This document shows positions 6,891 through 14,625 of a stretch of DNA of 32,508 nt, in pieces. The position numbers were made by a program, and so were the translations under genes. The notes under the pieces were generated by a model, which did no database searches, was not told the DNA's origin, and saw only the letters and a program-made list of their open reading frames with translations. Source of the DNA: Chloroflexota bacterium (GTDB taxonomy: Bacteria; Chloroflexota; Limnocylindria; Limnocylindrales; CSP1-4); contig JAICUI010000002.1 of the NCBI GenBank assembly GCA_025935925.1, positions 81,588 to 114,095 on the forward strand, given 5' to 3'. Positions within the stretch are counted from its first letter, which is position 1. Every line of letters starts with the position of its first letter.

Positions 6891-8525
6891 TCAGCCGCGT
6901 TGAGGGACGTCGAATTCCCGGTGCGCCCGGGCAAGGAACACGTCGACCTCGCGCCCCTGCCGTGCGGCGTCCCAGCCGAGCGTGGCGCCGGCGATCGAGG
7001 CCACCCGGAGGGCGATGGACTCGCCGCGGTCACGGAGCTCGGGCGTGAGCCGCAGGCGCCTCGTGATCACGTCGTCGAGCGACAGCGCGAGCTCCTCGTC
7101 GGCGCCCCAGGCCACCTCGGCCTCCAGGTACGGGAACCCCTCGTGGACCCGCGCGAGAAGGCCCGCCTCGCGACCGCGGCGGATGACGTCAGGTGCCTCG
7201 GTCCCGTGTCGGTCGACGAGCGACTGCGCAACCTCCGCGTCGAGGTCCTCGTCGCGGGCGAGTCGCGCGGCCATCGCGTCGAGCTCCGATCGCGGCGCCG
7301 CGCCGACGATCGGCAGCTCCGCCGTGCGGCTCGGCCGGATCCTCGCGCCCGCGCCGAGGACGGCATCGACCGCGTCGCGTGCCATCACCCGGTAGGTCGT
7401 GTACTTCCCGCCGCTCACGCGCACGAGCCCGGGCGCCTCCTTCGCGACCTTGTGCTCGCGGGAGACCTTGACCGAGGACGAGGCGTCGGACGGCGCGATG
7501 AGCGGACGCAAGCCCGCGTACGTGCCGACCACGTCGTCGCGGGTGATCGTCAGGTCGAGCGCGCCGTTGAGCGTCCCGAGCAGCTCGTCCACCTCGTCGT
7601 TGCTCGTCGACACGTCGTCCACCGGCCCGTGGTACGGCCGGTCGGTCGTCCCGATCACCCAGTGGCGCGGCCACGGCACGAGGAACGCGACCCGCCCGGG
7701 GACCTGGAGCGTCATGCCGCCCTGCGCCGGGATCCTCGAGCGCTCGATGACGAGGTGGCTCCCGCGCGCGGGCAGGACGCTGAGCGTCCCATCGCCGAAC
7801 GGGCGATCCGGCGTGGCGCCCCACACACCCGTGGCATCGAGCACGGCCGCCGCACGGACGTCGAAGGCGCTCCCGGAGACCAGGTCCGTCATCGTGGCGC
7901 CGGCGATCCGCCCGGCGTCGTGTCGCGGGCCCGTCGCCCGGACGCGGGTCACCGCGACGGCGCCTCCGTCACCCTCGGTGAGCGCCGTGCGCACGACGCC
8001 GAGCGCGTACCGTGCGTCGTCCTCCATGGCGTCGTGGTAGAGCAACCCGCCGTGCAACCGGCGCCGGACGAGGTCGGGCGCGTAGACGAGCGTATCGGCC
8101 CTCGACAGCGCCCGGTGGCGCCCGCCGGAGAGCGCCGAGCCCAGGACGTCGTACATGGTCATGCCCGTCCGGTAGAACGCGCGGGTCACGACCGGAAAGC
8201 CGTACAGCGGGAACAGGAAGGACTCGAGGCGGACCAGGTGCGGCGCGAGCTCGAGAAGGCGGGCGCGCTCGTGGAGCGCCTCGTGGACGAGCGGCACGTC
8301 GAGCTGGCGCAGGTAGCGCAGCCCGCCGTGGATCAGCCGGCTCGACCGCGAGCTCGTCCCGGACGCGATGTCGTCCTGCTCGACGAGCGCGACCTTCAGA
8401 CCGCGGGACGCCGCGTCGAGCAGCGCGCCGGCGCCGACGATCCCGCCGCCCACGACGAGCAGGTCCCACGACTCGTCGGCGAGGCGCCGCAGGTCGGCCT
8501 CGCGCAGCTCGATCGGCCCCGTCAT
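6891..8525 (-). CDS. glpD: FAD-dependent glycerol-3-phosphate dehydrogenase
   Basis: 544 aa. The dinucleotide-binding motif is GGGIVGAG (26-33), followed by VEQDDIASGTSSRSSRLIHGGLRYL, typical of GlpD; the key part is SGTSSRSSRLIHGG. The DAO domain is followed by a full C-terminal alpha-helical domain (RVSGGKYTTYRVMA ...), so the length is normal. It oxidises glycerol-3-phosphate to dihydroxyacetone phosphate at the membrane, passing electrons to quinone. The ATG overlaps the stop of the small membrane protein gene (ATGA). No glycerol kinase or facilitator is adjacent, so lipid-derived glycerol-3-phosphate or a kinase encoded elsewhere would supply the substrate. Confidence 0.93.
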   Translation of the reverse strand: MTGPIELREADLRRLADESWDLLVVGGGIVGAGALLDAASRGLKVALVEQDDIASGTSSRSSRLIHGGLRYLRQLDVPLVHEALHERARLLELAPHLVRLESFLFPLYGFPVVTRAFYRTGMTMYDVLGSALSGGRHRALSRADTLVYAPDLVRRRLHGGLLYHDAMEDDARYALGVVRTALTEGDGGAVAVTRVRATGPRHDAGRIAGATMTDLVSGSAFDVRAAAVLDATGVWGATPDRPFGDGTLSVLPARGSHLVIERSRIPAQGGMTLQVPGRVAFLVPWPRHWVIGTTDRPYHGPVDDVSTSNDEVDELLGTLNGALDLTITRDDVVGTYAGLRPLIAPSDASSSVKVSREHKVAKEAPGLVRVSGGKYTTYRVMARDAVDAVLGAGARIRPSRTAELPIVGAAPRSELDAMAARLARDEDLDAEVAQSLVDRHGTEAPDVIRRGREAGLLARVHEGFPYLEAEVAWGADEELALSLDDVITRRLRLTPELRDRGESIALRVASIAGATLGWDAARQGREVDVFLARAHREFDVPQRG

Positions 8526-8740
8526 CCCCCGGAGCCGGGACCCGGGTGACGCAGGATCCGCCAGAGCACGAACGCGGTGCCCGCGACGAGGACGATGATC
8601 AGCAGCGGCGTGTGGAACACGACCGCCTGGCCGTCGCGCGGCAGGAGCGCCGTGACGCCCGCGGCGACCAGCACGATCGCGACGACGGCGGCGGCGACCA
8701 CGAGCACGTCGCGGATCCCGGGCTGGCGCGCCTCAACCAC
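8522..8740 (-). CDS. Small two-helix membrane protein
   Basis: 72 aa from GTG 8740 (MVEARQPGIRDVLVV...). Two hydrophobic segments are separated by a short LLPRDGQAVVFHTP loop: about residues 10-32 (VLVVAAAVVAIVLVAAGVTAL) and 43-62. Start choice: GTG 8740 overlaps the nnrE stop by 8 nt, matching the tight coupling of this operon; a longer frame to 8797 would lie inside nnrE. The 3' end overlaps glpD by 4 nt. No known family recognised. Its fixed position before membrane-associated GlpD is the only hint of a role. Confidence 0.6.
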   Translation of the reverse strand: MVEARQPGIRDVLVVAAAVVAIVLVAAGVTALLPRDGQAVVFHTPLLIIVLVAGTAFVLWRILRHPGPGSGG

Positions 8741-9515
8741 GGTCGGCGTCCTGCGGGATCCCGATCGGAGCGACGAGCACGCGTCCGGCGAGCGCACGAC
8801 CCATCTTCGTGCGGAGCCCGGACTTCGGCCGGTGGAACGTCACCGTGAGGTCGGCGCGGACCACGGGATCCGACGGATCGCCCGAGGTGAGGTCGACGGC
8901 GGTCGGGGTGTCGACCGCGAGCACGGGCAGGCCGCCCTGGCGCGCCGAGCGGATGACGTCGACCGCAGAGCGGATCGGCTCCCGGAGCAGGCCCCGCACG
9001 CCGGTCCCGAGCAGGGCGTCCACGACGATGGCCGCCTTGCCGATCCCCTGCCCCAGCATCGCGACGTCGCGCGCGACCGAAGCATGCATCCGGGTGACGT
9101 TCCCGAGACCGTCGAGGCGGTCCCAGTTGCGCGCCGCGTCCTTCGTGCCGGGCCGGGCGTCGGCGCTGATGAGCGCGACGATCACGGGACTTCCCCATTG
9201 CGCGAGCCGGCGGGCCGCGACGAAACCGTCACCGCCATTGTTGCCGGGGCCGGCGAGGATCAGGATCGGGCGGTCCTCGCGGGCGTTGAACGCCGCGAGG
9301 GCGCGGGCGGCGGCGGCAACCGCGGCACCCGCCTGCTCCATCAGCTGATCACCCGGCGTTCCGAGGGCCTGCGCCCGGCGGTCGATGCCGGTCATCACCT
9401 CGCCGCTGATCGGCGCGCGGGCCGCGGCGTCGGCCCAGCGGACCTCGAGCTCGTCGAGCGTCGCGCCGGCAAGGTCGGGGTCGTCCGCCGGCAGGGGGAT
9501 CGGCTTGGGAAGCAC
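8733..9515 (-). CDS. nnrE: NAD(P)H-hydrate epimerase (YjeF_N domain)
   Basis: 260 aa from GTG 9515. GPGNNGGDGFVAARRL, VVDALLGTGVRG and LAVDTPTAVDLTSG are the diagnostic YjeF N-domain segments; the enzyme epimerises damaged NAD(P)HX for repair. The ADP/ATP-dependent dehydratase domain (NnrD), often fused C-terminally, is absent. An N-terminal 40-residue extension (ELEVRWADAAARAPISGEVM) precedes the domain. A TACGCT box 6 nt before the GTG suggests a leaderless transcript that continues through the small membrane gene and glpD. Confidence 0.88.
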   Translation of the reverse strand: MLPKPIPLPADDPDLAGATLDELEVRWADAAARAPISGEVMTGIDRRAQALGTPGDQLMEQAGAAVAAAARALAAFNAREDRPILILAGPGNNGGDGFVAARRLAQWGSPVIVALISADARPGTKDAARNWDRLDGLGNVTRMHASVARDVAMLGQGIGKAAIVVDALLGTGVRGLLREPIRSAVDVIRSARQGGLPVLAVDTPTAVDLTSGDPSDPVVRADLTVTFHRPKSGLRTKMGRALAGRVLVAPIGIPQDADRG

Positions 9516-9521
9516 GCCCGA

Positions 9522-9527
9522 AGCGTA
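9522..9527 (-). promoter_or_regulatory. -10 box (TACGCT), leaderless-type, for nnrE
   Basis: TACGCT on the minus strand ends 6 nt before the GTG at 9515. No Shine-Dalgarno sequence is present. Confidence 0.4.
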
Positions 9528-9552
9528 CCGCCGGTGCCCGGGAGACGGACCG

Positions 9553-9984
9553 TCACTCGCGGAGCAGCTGGTCGGTCAGCTCGTCCGCTGCGCCGCCGTA
9601 CCACCGGGCGAGAACCGCCGCGAAGCGTGCCTCGTCCGGCGCCGCCCGGTGGAACAGCGTCATCGAGCTCCGGACCTTCATCGCGTCGACGGGTCCGAGC
9701 ACCTGCTCGGCCGTCCGGCCATCGCCGATCGCCAGGAGCGCGTCGGTGCACGCACGGAGGCGCTCGCCGAGGACCGGGTGGGCGAAGTACGCGCGCGCCT
9801 CGTCGAGCAAGGTGATTCCGTAGGCGCGGGCCATCTCGCTGCGGCCCAGGCCGCGGAGCTGCGGGAACACGAACCAGATCCAGTGGCCGGTCTTCCGCCC
9901 GGCACGCAGCTCGGCCAGGACCCCATCCATGACGCCGCGTTGCGCCTCGACGAAGCGCTCGAGCCGGTACGGGTCCGCGGTCAC
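9553..9984 (-). CDS. DUF1810 family protein
   Basis: 143 aa from GTG 9984 (V/M-TADPYRLERFVEAQ). The family signature is clear: RFVEAQ, then AELRAGRKTGHWIWFVFPQLRGLGRS with core GHWIWFVFPQLRGLG, then YGI and FHPVLGERL-like AHPVLGERLRACT, MKVRSSMTLF. DUF1810 (calpastatin-like) proteins are small cytoplasmic proteins of unknown function, widespread in bacteria. The start overlaps the esterase stop by 4 nt (GTGA), so the two are co-translated. Confidence 0.85.
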   Translation of the reverse strand: MTADPYRLERFVEAQRGVMDGVLAELRAGRKTGHWIWFVFPQLRGLGRSEMARAYGITLLDEARAYFAHPVLGERLRACTDALLAIGDGRTAEQVLGPVDAMKVRSSMTLFHRAAPDEARFAAVLARWYGGAADELTDQLLRE

Positions 9985-10856
9985 CCCAGGTCCTCGAACA
10001 GGAACCGCAGCGCGTCGGGCAGCCGCCGCGCCCATGCCGACTCCTGGTGGATGCCGCCGGCGTCCTCGACGTACCGAAGACGGCCGGAGGTCATCGGGAC
10101 CGACGCTTCGACCGCGTCCCGCAGATTCCTCGCGGCGACGATCGCCTCCCTGGACCATGCCCGGTCCTCGCGGGGCGTCGGCGCGAACGAGCCCTCGTGG
10201 TCGCCCATGTCGACGTACAGGCGCTCCGGCACGGGCGACAGGCGGCGGAGCCGCCTGTAGATCGGCGACTGGCCGGGGGTCACCGCGGGGCTCATCGCGC
10301 CGATCCGTCCGAAGACGTCGCCCCGCTCCACGCCGGCCCACAGGCTGATCAGCCCGCCCCACGACGAGCCGAGGATGCCGGTGGACGGTCGGTCGACGCA
10401 GGTCGGCAGCGCAGCGTCCACCGCCACCTTCACCTGCTCCGCCACGAACCGCACGTACGCCGAGCCCATGCCGCTCGGATAGGGCGCCTCGCCCTTCCAG
10501 GGCCGTGCCCGGTACGGCGTGTACTCGGCGCCGCGTCCAGGGTCGCCCGCGTTGGGGATGCCGACGGCGATGACCTCGAGCCCCTCCTCCGCCAGGCCGA
10601 GCAGCGTCTCGTCGACGCGCCACTCGCCGGTGAAGCTCGTCGCCTCGTCGAACAGGTTGCCGCCATCGTGGAGGTATACGACCGGGTACCGCCGCCCCGA
10701 CGTCTCCGCGCCCGCCGGCACGTGGACGAGGATGTCGCGGGGCGCGTCCTGCCAGGGACCCCGCAGCCCGCGGAGGACGCGGAGGTCGCCGACGACGGTC
10801 GAACGGGGACGCGGCTCGTAGGGCGACCAGCTCGTGGCCGGGGCATCGGCGGGCAT
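9981..10856 (-). CDS. Esterase D / enterochelin-esterase-like alpha/beta hydrolase
   Basis: 291 aa from ATG 10856. The PF00756 family is indicated by RRYPVVYLHDGGNLFD, the nucleophile elbow G163-S-S165-W-G167, an acidic segment YVDMGDHEGSF and a His in AGGIHQESAW. There is no signal peptide, so it is likely cytoplasmic. Relatives hydrolyse siderophore, S-formylglutathione or acyl esters; the substrate cannot be told here. A longer frame upstream is rejected because a TACCAT box sits 9 nt before this ATG. It leads a two-gene unit with the DUF1810 gene. Confidence 0.82.
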   Translation of the reverse strand: MPADAPATSWSPYEPRPRSTVVGDLRVLRGLRGPWQDAPRDILVHVPAGAETSGRRYPVVYLHDGGNLFDEATSFTGEWRVDETLLGLAEEGLEVIAVGIPNAGDPGRGAEYTPYRARPWKGEAPYPSGMGSAYVRFVAEQVKVAVDAALPTCVDRPSTGILGSSWGGLISLWAGVERGDVFGRIGAMSPAVTPGQSPIYRRLRRLSPVPERLYVDMGDHEGSFAPTPREDRAWSREAIVAARNLRDAVEASVPMTSGRLRYVEDAGGIHQESAWARRLPDALRFLFEDLG

Positions 10857-10865
10857 CGCGGCTCG

Positions 10866-10871
10866 ATGGTA
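10866..10871 (-). promoter_or_regulatory. -10 box (TACCAT) for the esterase unit
   Basis: TACCAT on the minus strand ends 9 nt before the ATG at 10856, giving a leader of two to four nucleotides at most. Confidence 0.35.
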
Positions 10872-10923
10872 GTGCCGCGCCCGCCGGCCGGCGCGGGGAC
10901 CGCAGCGGCGTGGGGGCGGCGCC

Positions 10924-11841
10924 TCAGCTCGGCAGGCGTGCCTCCACGTCGTCACCCGCCGCATCACGGACCTCGAGCAGCCCCTCGGATGCGAGCGCCG
11001 CGACGGCCTCGCGCACGGCGCGAGGCTCGTGGGTCCCGATCCCCTCCCCGAACACGACCCACGCGCCGGCGTCCGCGCCGCGGGCACGATCGAGGATCCT
11101 GCCCCGGAGCCAACGGTTCGTCGACGGGAAGCTCGGCTCGGGACGACGACCCGCGCCGGACCCGGCCGTCACGGCCGGACGCTCCCCGGCCGCGTAGCGG
11201 CACCACGCGATCGCCGGGCAGTCCGCGCAGCGCGGGCGCGCCGGCCGGCACAGCCGCGCGCCGAGATCCATCAGCGCGTGCGTCCAGGCGTCCGGCCGGT
11301 CGCACGGGACGGCGGCGTCGGCGAGGACCTGCATCGCGCGACCCGGAACCGCTTCCGGTCCGCCGGCGGCGATCCGCCCGAGCACCCGCCGGACGTTCGT
11401 GTCGACCGCCCCGACCGGAACCCGGAACGCGATCGCCGCGACCGCCCGCGCCGTGTACGGGCCGACGCCCGGCAGCGCCTCGAGCGCCTCGATCGACGAC
11501 GGCACCACGCCGCCGTGCCGCTCGACGATCGCGTCGGCCGCTCGGTGCAGGTTGACCGCGCGCCGGTTGTAGCCGAGGCCGCGCCACGCACGAAGCACGT
11601 CCGCAAGCGGCGCGGCGGCGAGCGACGCCACCGTCGGCCAGCGCGCCATCCACGCCGTCCACGCCTCCGCCGCACGCGCGGCCTGCGTCTGCTGGGCCAT
11701 GAGCTCCGAGACGAGGACCGCGTACGGATCGGCGGTCGACCGGAACGCGAGGAGCCGGCCCGTCGCGTCGTACCACGCGAGGATCGCGTCCCGTGCGTCC
11801 TGCGGAACGGCGGCACGGGCGAGGTCCGGCGAGGCAGCCAC
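10924..11841 (-). CDS. mutY: A/G-specific adenine glycosylase
   Basis: 305 aa from GTG 11841. Catalytic E46 lies in SELMAQQTQ. The helix-hairpin-helix is LPGVGPYTARAV, catalytic D147 lies in VDTNVRRVLGR, and the [4Fe-4S] ligands are C198-x6-C205-x2-C208-x5-C214. It removes adenine mispaired with 8-oxoguanine. The C-terminal NUDIX-like recognition domain is short or degenerate: the last 80 residues look like a winged-helix-type tail (RAVREAVAALASEGLLEV), as in actinobacterial MutY. It diverges from the LLM gene across only 17 bp. Confidence 0.93.
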   Translation of the reverse strand: MAASPDLARAAVPQDARDAILAWYDATGRLLAFRSTADPYAVLVSELMAQQTQAARAAEAWTAWMARWPTVASLAAAPLADVLRAWRGLGYNRRAVNLHRAADAIVERHGGVVPSSIEALEALPGVGPYTARAVAAIAFRVPVGAVDTNVRRVLGRIAAGGPEAVPGRAMQVLADAAVPCDRPDAWTHALMDLGARLCRPARPRCADCPAIAWCRYAAGERPAVTAGSGAGRRPEPSFPSTNRWLRGRILDRARGADAGAWVVFGEGIGTHEPRAVREAVAALASEGLLEVRDAAGDDVEARLPS

Positions 11842-11846
11842 GCTCC

Positions 11847-11853
11847 TACGATA
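11847..11853. promoter_or_regulatory. Overlapping back-to-back -10 boxes (mutY / LLM gene)
   Basis: TACGATA reads as TACGAT (11847-11852) on the plus strand, 6 nt before GTG 11859, and as TATCGT (11853-11848) on the minus strand, 6 nt before GTG 11841. Both genes lack a Shine-Dalgarno at a usable distance. Confidence 0.5.
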
Positions 11854-11858
11854 CGGGC

Positions 11859-12785
11859 GTGACGATGCGATTCGGCGCCGCGTTCTGGGTCCAGCGGACG
11901 ACGTGGCCGGAGCTGCGCGATGCCGTCCTCCATGCCGAGGCGGTCGGGTTCGACGACATCTGGATCGACGACCACCTGCTGTGCGACGAGGGCCAATGGA
12001 CCGATCCCAAGCTCGAGGGCTGGACCGCGCTCTCGGCGCTGGCCGCGCTCACGTCGCGGGCGAGGCTCGGCCACATGGTCGTGGCGAACACGTTCCGCAA
12101 CCCCGGGCTCGTCGCGAAGATGGCGGCGACCGTCGACCACGTCAGCGACGGGCGGCTCATCCTCGGCCTCGGCGCCGGCTGGTTCGAGCGCGAGCACGAC
12201 GCGTTCGGCCTGAAGTTCGGGCCGTGGGTCGGCGAGCGGATCGACCGCCTGGGGGAGGCGACCGCCGTGATCCGGCGCCTCCTCGACGGCGAGCGGGTCA
12301 CGCATGACGGCGCCCACTACCGGCTTCACGACGCCGTCTGCGAGCCGCGGCCGGTGCAGCCGCACCTGCCGATCCTGCTCGGCGGCGCGGGTCCGAAGAA
12401 GACGATCCCGCTCGTCGCCCGGCTCGCCGACCAGTGGAACGCGTTCGGGACGCCCGAGAAGGTCGCGGCCGCCGATGCCGTCCTCCGGCAGGCGTGCGCG
12501 GCGATCGGCCGAGACGAAGCCGAGATCGAGCGGACGGTGGCGGTGAACGTCGTCGTGCGGGGCTCGCGCACCGAGGCGGACGCGGCGTGGGCGACGTGGG
12601 CCGCTCGTCACCTGCCGGTCGACACCGAGAAGCAGATGAACGCCGGCGGCTCCGTCGAGGAGACCGCGGCGGACCTGCGGGCGTACGCCGACGCCGGCTT
12701 CCGGCACCCGGTCTTCGTGTTCCGGACGCCGTGGGACACCGCGACGATGGACCGCCTCCCGGAGCTGCGCGCGGCGCTCGGCTGA
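11859..12785 (+). CDS. LLM-class F420-dependent oxidoreductase
   Basis: 308 aa if GTG 11859 is used; ATG 11865 is the alternative. The luciferase-like TIM-barrel is seen from MRFGAAFWVQRTTW through EAVGFDDIWIDDHLL, RARLGHMVVANTFRNPGLVAKMAATVDHVSDGRL with the typical NTFRNP segment, LGLGAGWFEREHDAFG, and PILLGGAGPKKT. These features match F420-binding families in Actinobacteria and Chloroflexota rather than FMN monooxygenases. The substrate is unknown. The promoter position favours the GTG start. Confidence 0.85.
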   Translation: MTMRFGAAFWVQRTTWPELRDAVLHAEAVGFDDIWIDDHLLCDEGQWTDPKLEGWTALSALAALTSRARLGHMVVANTFRNPGLVAKMAATVDHVSDGRLILGLGAGWFEREHDAFGLKFGPWVGERIDRLGEATAVIRRLLDGERVTHDGAHYRLHDAVCEPRPVQPHLPILLGGAGPKKTIPLVARLADQWNAFGTPEKVAAADAVLRQACAAIGRDEAEIERTVAVNVVVRGSRTEADAAWATWAARHLPVDTEKQMNAGGSVEETAADLRAYADAGFRHPVFVFRTPWDTATMDRLPELRAALG

Positions 12786-13098
12786 TCGGGGCCCCGGACC
12801 TTGGTCCCAGCGCGAGTCGGCGGCCCGCGACGACGAGCTCGTTCGTGGCGCTGAGTGCCCGCGCTCAGTCGCCACGCACCACCGTGCGGTGGTGCAGAGT
12901 GCGGCGACAGCCCCGATTCGGACCGTTGCACTACCGGGCAGTGATGCAACGGGGCGAGCGCGGAGCCCGGCGGTACTCAACACCACCATCCGGTGGTGTG
13001 CGGCGAGAACGGGCGCCTGATCGTCGCCAGTGACCGGACGGCAACGAACCTTGCGCCCGCGATGGGAGGGACCGGCTCGGCGCGACCGCGGCCCGCGG
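12786..13098. other. Convergent intergenic region with several hairpins
   Basis: This gap lies between the 3' ends of the LLM gene and maltokinase. Besides the three phased dyads it holds CTGAG-n8-CTCAG (12851-12868) and the palindrome ACGAGCTCGT near 12832-12841. GTCGCC (12868-12873) pairs with GGCGAC (12903-12908) around the first dyad, and CCGTTGCA (12923-12930) pairs with TGCAACGG (12945-12952) around the second. No reading frame is convincing. Confidence 0.6.
12876..12999. repeat. Three 20-bp dyad-symmetric repeats at exact 52-bp intervals
   Basis: Copies: 12876-12895 GCACCACCGTGCGGTGGTGC; 12928-12947 GCACTACCGGGCAGTGATGC; 12980-12999 ACACCACCATCCGGTGGTGT. Copy 1 differs from each of the other two at 4 of 20 positions. 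Start-to-start distance is 52 bp both times, about five helical turns. Copy 1 has 9-bp perfect arms and copy 3 has 8-bp arms. A G(C/G)GGCGA follows each copy within 0-5 nt. Confidence 0.75.
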
Positions 13099-14613
13099 TC
13101 AGGCGCGGTCGCCGCGCGCGAGCAGCCAGCGCATCCCCTCGCGGGGCGCCCACAGCCACGACGGGAGCACCGTCGCCGCGTACAGGAGCTCGTATGCCTC
13201 CTTCGCGACCTCGAAGGCGTCGAGCAGGTCGAGGTCGAGCGTGATCGGCGCCGCGGCGCTGCGGAGCCTGGCGGCGTACGTGGCCAGGAATCGCTCGCGC
13301 GATCGCTCGATCCAGGCATCGACGTCGACGCCGGGGTGGTCGATCGGGCCGCCGCGCCGCCGCTCCGCGCGCCGGCGCGCGCTTCGGGCCACGTGATCGA
13401 GCGACCGGAGCATCGACGCGACGTCGCGCAGCGGCGAGTCCGGGCGGCGCCGCTCCTCGATCGGCCGGATCGGCTCGCCCTCGAAGTCGACGACCCGGTA
13501 CCCGTCGTCGCCCACGATCACCTGGCCCAGGTGGAGGTCGGCGTGGATCCGCATCACGAGCGGCGCGGTCGCGACGGCCTCGAACCGTGATACGCGGGCC
13601 GCGATGGCCGATGCCTCGCGGCGCAGCTCCGCGCCGGTCTCGGCGTCGATCGCCGAGACCGCAGGGATCGCGAGGTTCAGGTGCCGGTGCGCGTCGATCC
13701 GCCACGCCTTGAGCTCGTCGTGTGTCGCGGCGCGCGGGGCGAGATCCGGGGCATCGCCGGGCGGCGACACGAGGGCGACATGCAGCCCCGCGACGAGCGT
13801 CCCGAGGTCCGCGGCGACCTCGGACGCCCACTCGAGCGACACGCTCCCGGGCGCTGCAATGAGCTCGGCGAGGAACCCGGCGGTCCGCTCGTACGCGTCG
13901 TCGGCGTCGGAGACGAAGCCCTGGAGCATCGCGATCGTCGTCACACCGCCGTCGCGGGTGACCGCCTCCGCCCAGCCGGCGAGGCGCGGCACGCCCGGGA
14001 ACGCGGCCTCCTCCGACAGGTACGCGGTCAGCTCGAGGTCGGGGTTCAGGCCCGGCTGCAGTCGCCGGTACGCCTTGAGCAGCAGCCGCCCGCCGAGCAC
14101 CGTCGACGTGTTCGACTGGTCGCGGCCGAGCGGCGCCTCCTCCGCTTCGCGGAGCGTCCCGGTCTCGCCGCCCCACGCATCGGCGAAGCCCGGCGACGGC
14201 CGGCAGACGAGCGCGGCATCGACGGGACCCGGTCCGCCGCCGGAATCACCCGTCGCGCGTCTGCCCGTGCCCGCGCCCGAGTCGGCAATCGCGGGGATCG
14301 TCCGCCCCTCCGCGATCGCGCTCGCCAGCGCGCGCCACACGCCGTCGCCCTCGACCGCCTCCCCGAGGACGCCGTCGCGCAGCGCGAACGGGATGGCATA
14401 GCGGTCGCGCCGCGCGCCACGCTCCCCCGAGACGACGTCCACGAGCGCCAGTACGGCATCGGGCGCCAGCGCGAACGCGTGCGCCAGGTGCACGGACGAC
14501 GGGACCTCGCCCTTCGCCGCGTACCAGCGGCGCGACGCGAGTCCCCCGAGGTCCAGGCCGCGAACGGCCCCGCGGATCGCTCCGAGGCCGGAGGCGACGC
14601 TCCCGCTGGCCAT
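13099..14613 (-). CDS. mak: Maltokinase (Pep2/Mak-type)
   Basis: 504 aa. The N-terminal cap contains SRRWYAAKGE. The kinase part shows LGRDQSNTSTVLGGRLLLKAYRRL with phosphate-contacting K180, then catalytic D359 in HADLHLGQ and the metal-binding DFEGEP at 376-381. It phosphorylates maltose to maltose-1-phosphate for the GlgE alpha-glucan route. Usually it is fused or next to trehalose synthase treS; here it stands alone behind an aldehyde dehydrogenase (12-nt gap), so the partners must be elsewhere. A Gly/Thr-rich insert at about 112-130 is probably a loop. Confidence 0.85.
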   Translation of the reverse strand: MASGSVASGLGAIRGAVRGLDLGGLASRRWYAAKGEVPSSVHLAHAFALAPDAVLALVDVVSGERGARRDRYAIPFALRDGVLGEAVEGDGVWRALASAIAEGRTIPAIADSGAGTGRRATGDSGGGPGPVDAALVCRPSPGFADAWGGETGTLREAEEAPLGRDQSNTSTVLGGRLLLKAYRRLQPGLNPDLELTAYLSEEAAFPGVPRLAGWAEAVTRDGGVTTIAMLQGFVSDADDAYERTAGFLAELIAAPGSVSLEWASEVAADLGTLVAGLHVALVSPPGDAPDLAPRAATHDELKAWRIDAHRHLNLAIPAVSAIDAETGAELRREASAIAARVSRFEAVATAPLVMRIHADLHLGQVIVGDDGYRVVDFEGEPIRPIEERRRPDSPLRDVASMLRSLDHVARSARRRAERRRGGPIDHPGVDVDAWIERSRERFLATYAARLRSAAAPITLDLDLLDAFEVAKEAYELLYAATVLPSWLWAPREGMRWLLARGDRA

Positions 14614-14625
14614 CCGGCCGGGCGT

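Noticed and set aside
12876-12999. CRISPR-like array (20-bp repeats with 32-bp spacers)
   Set aside because: Copies differ at 4 of 20 positions from the first, are palindromic over their whole length and are shorter than usual CRISPR repeats; no cas genes. Phased dyads explain it better.
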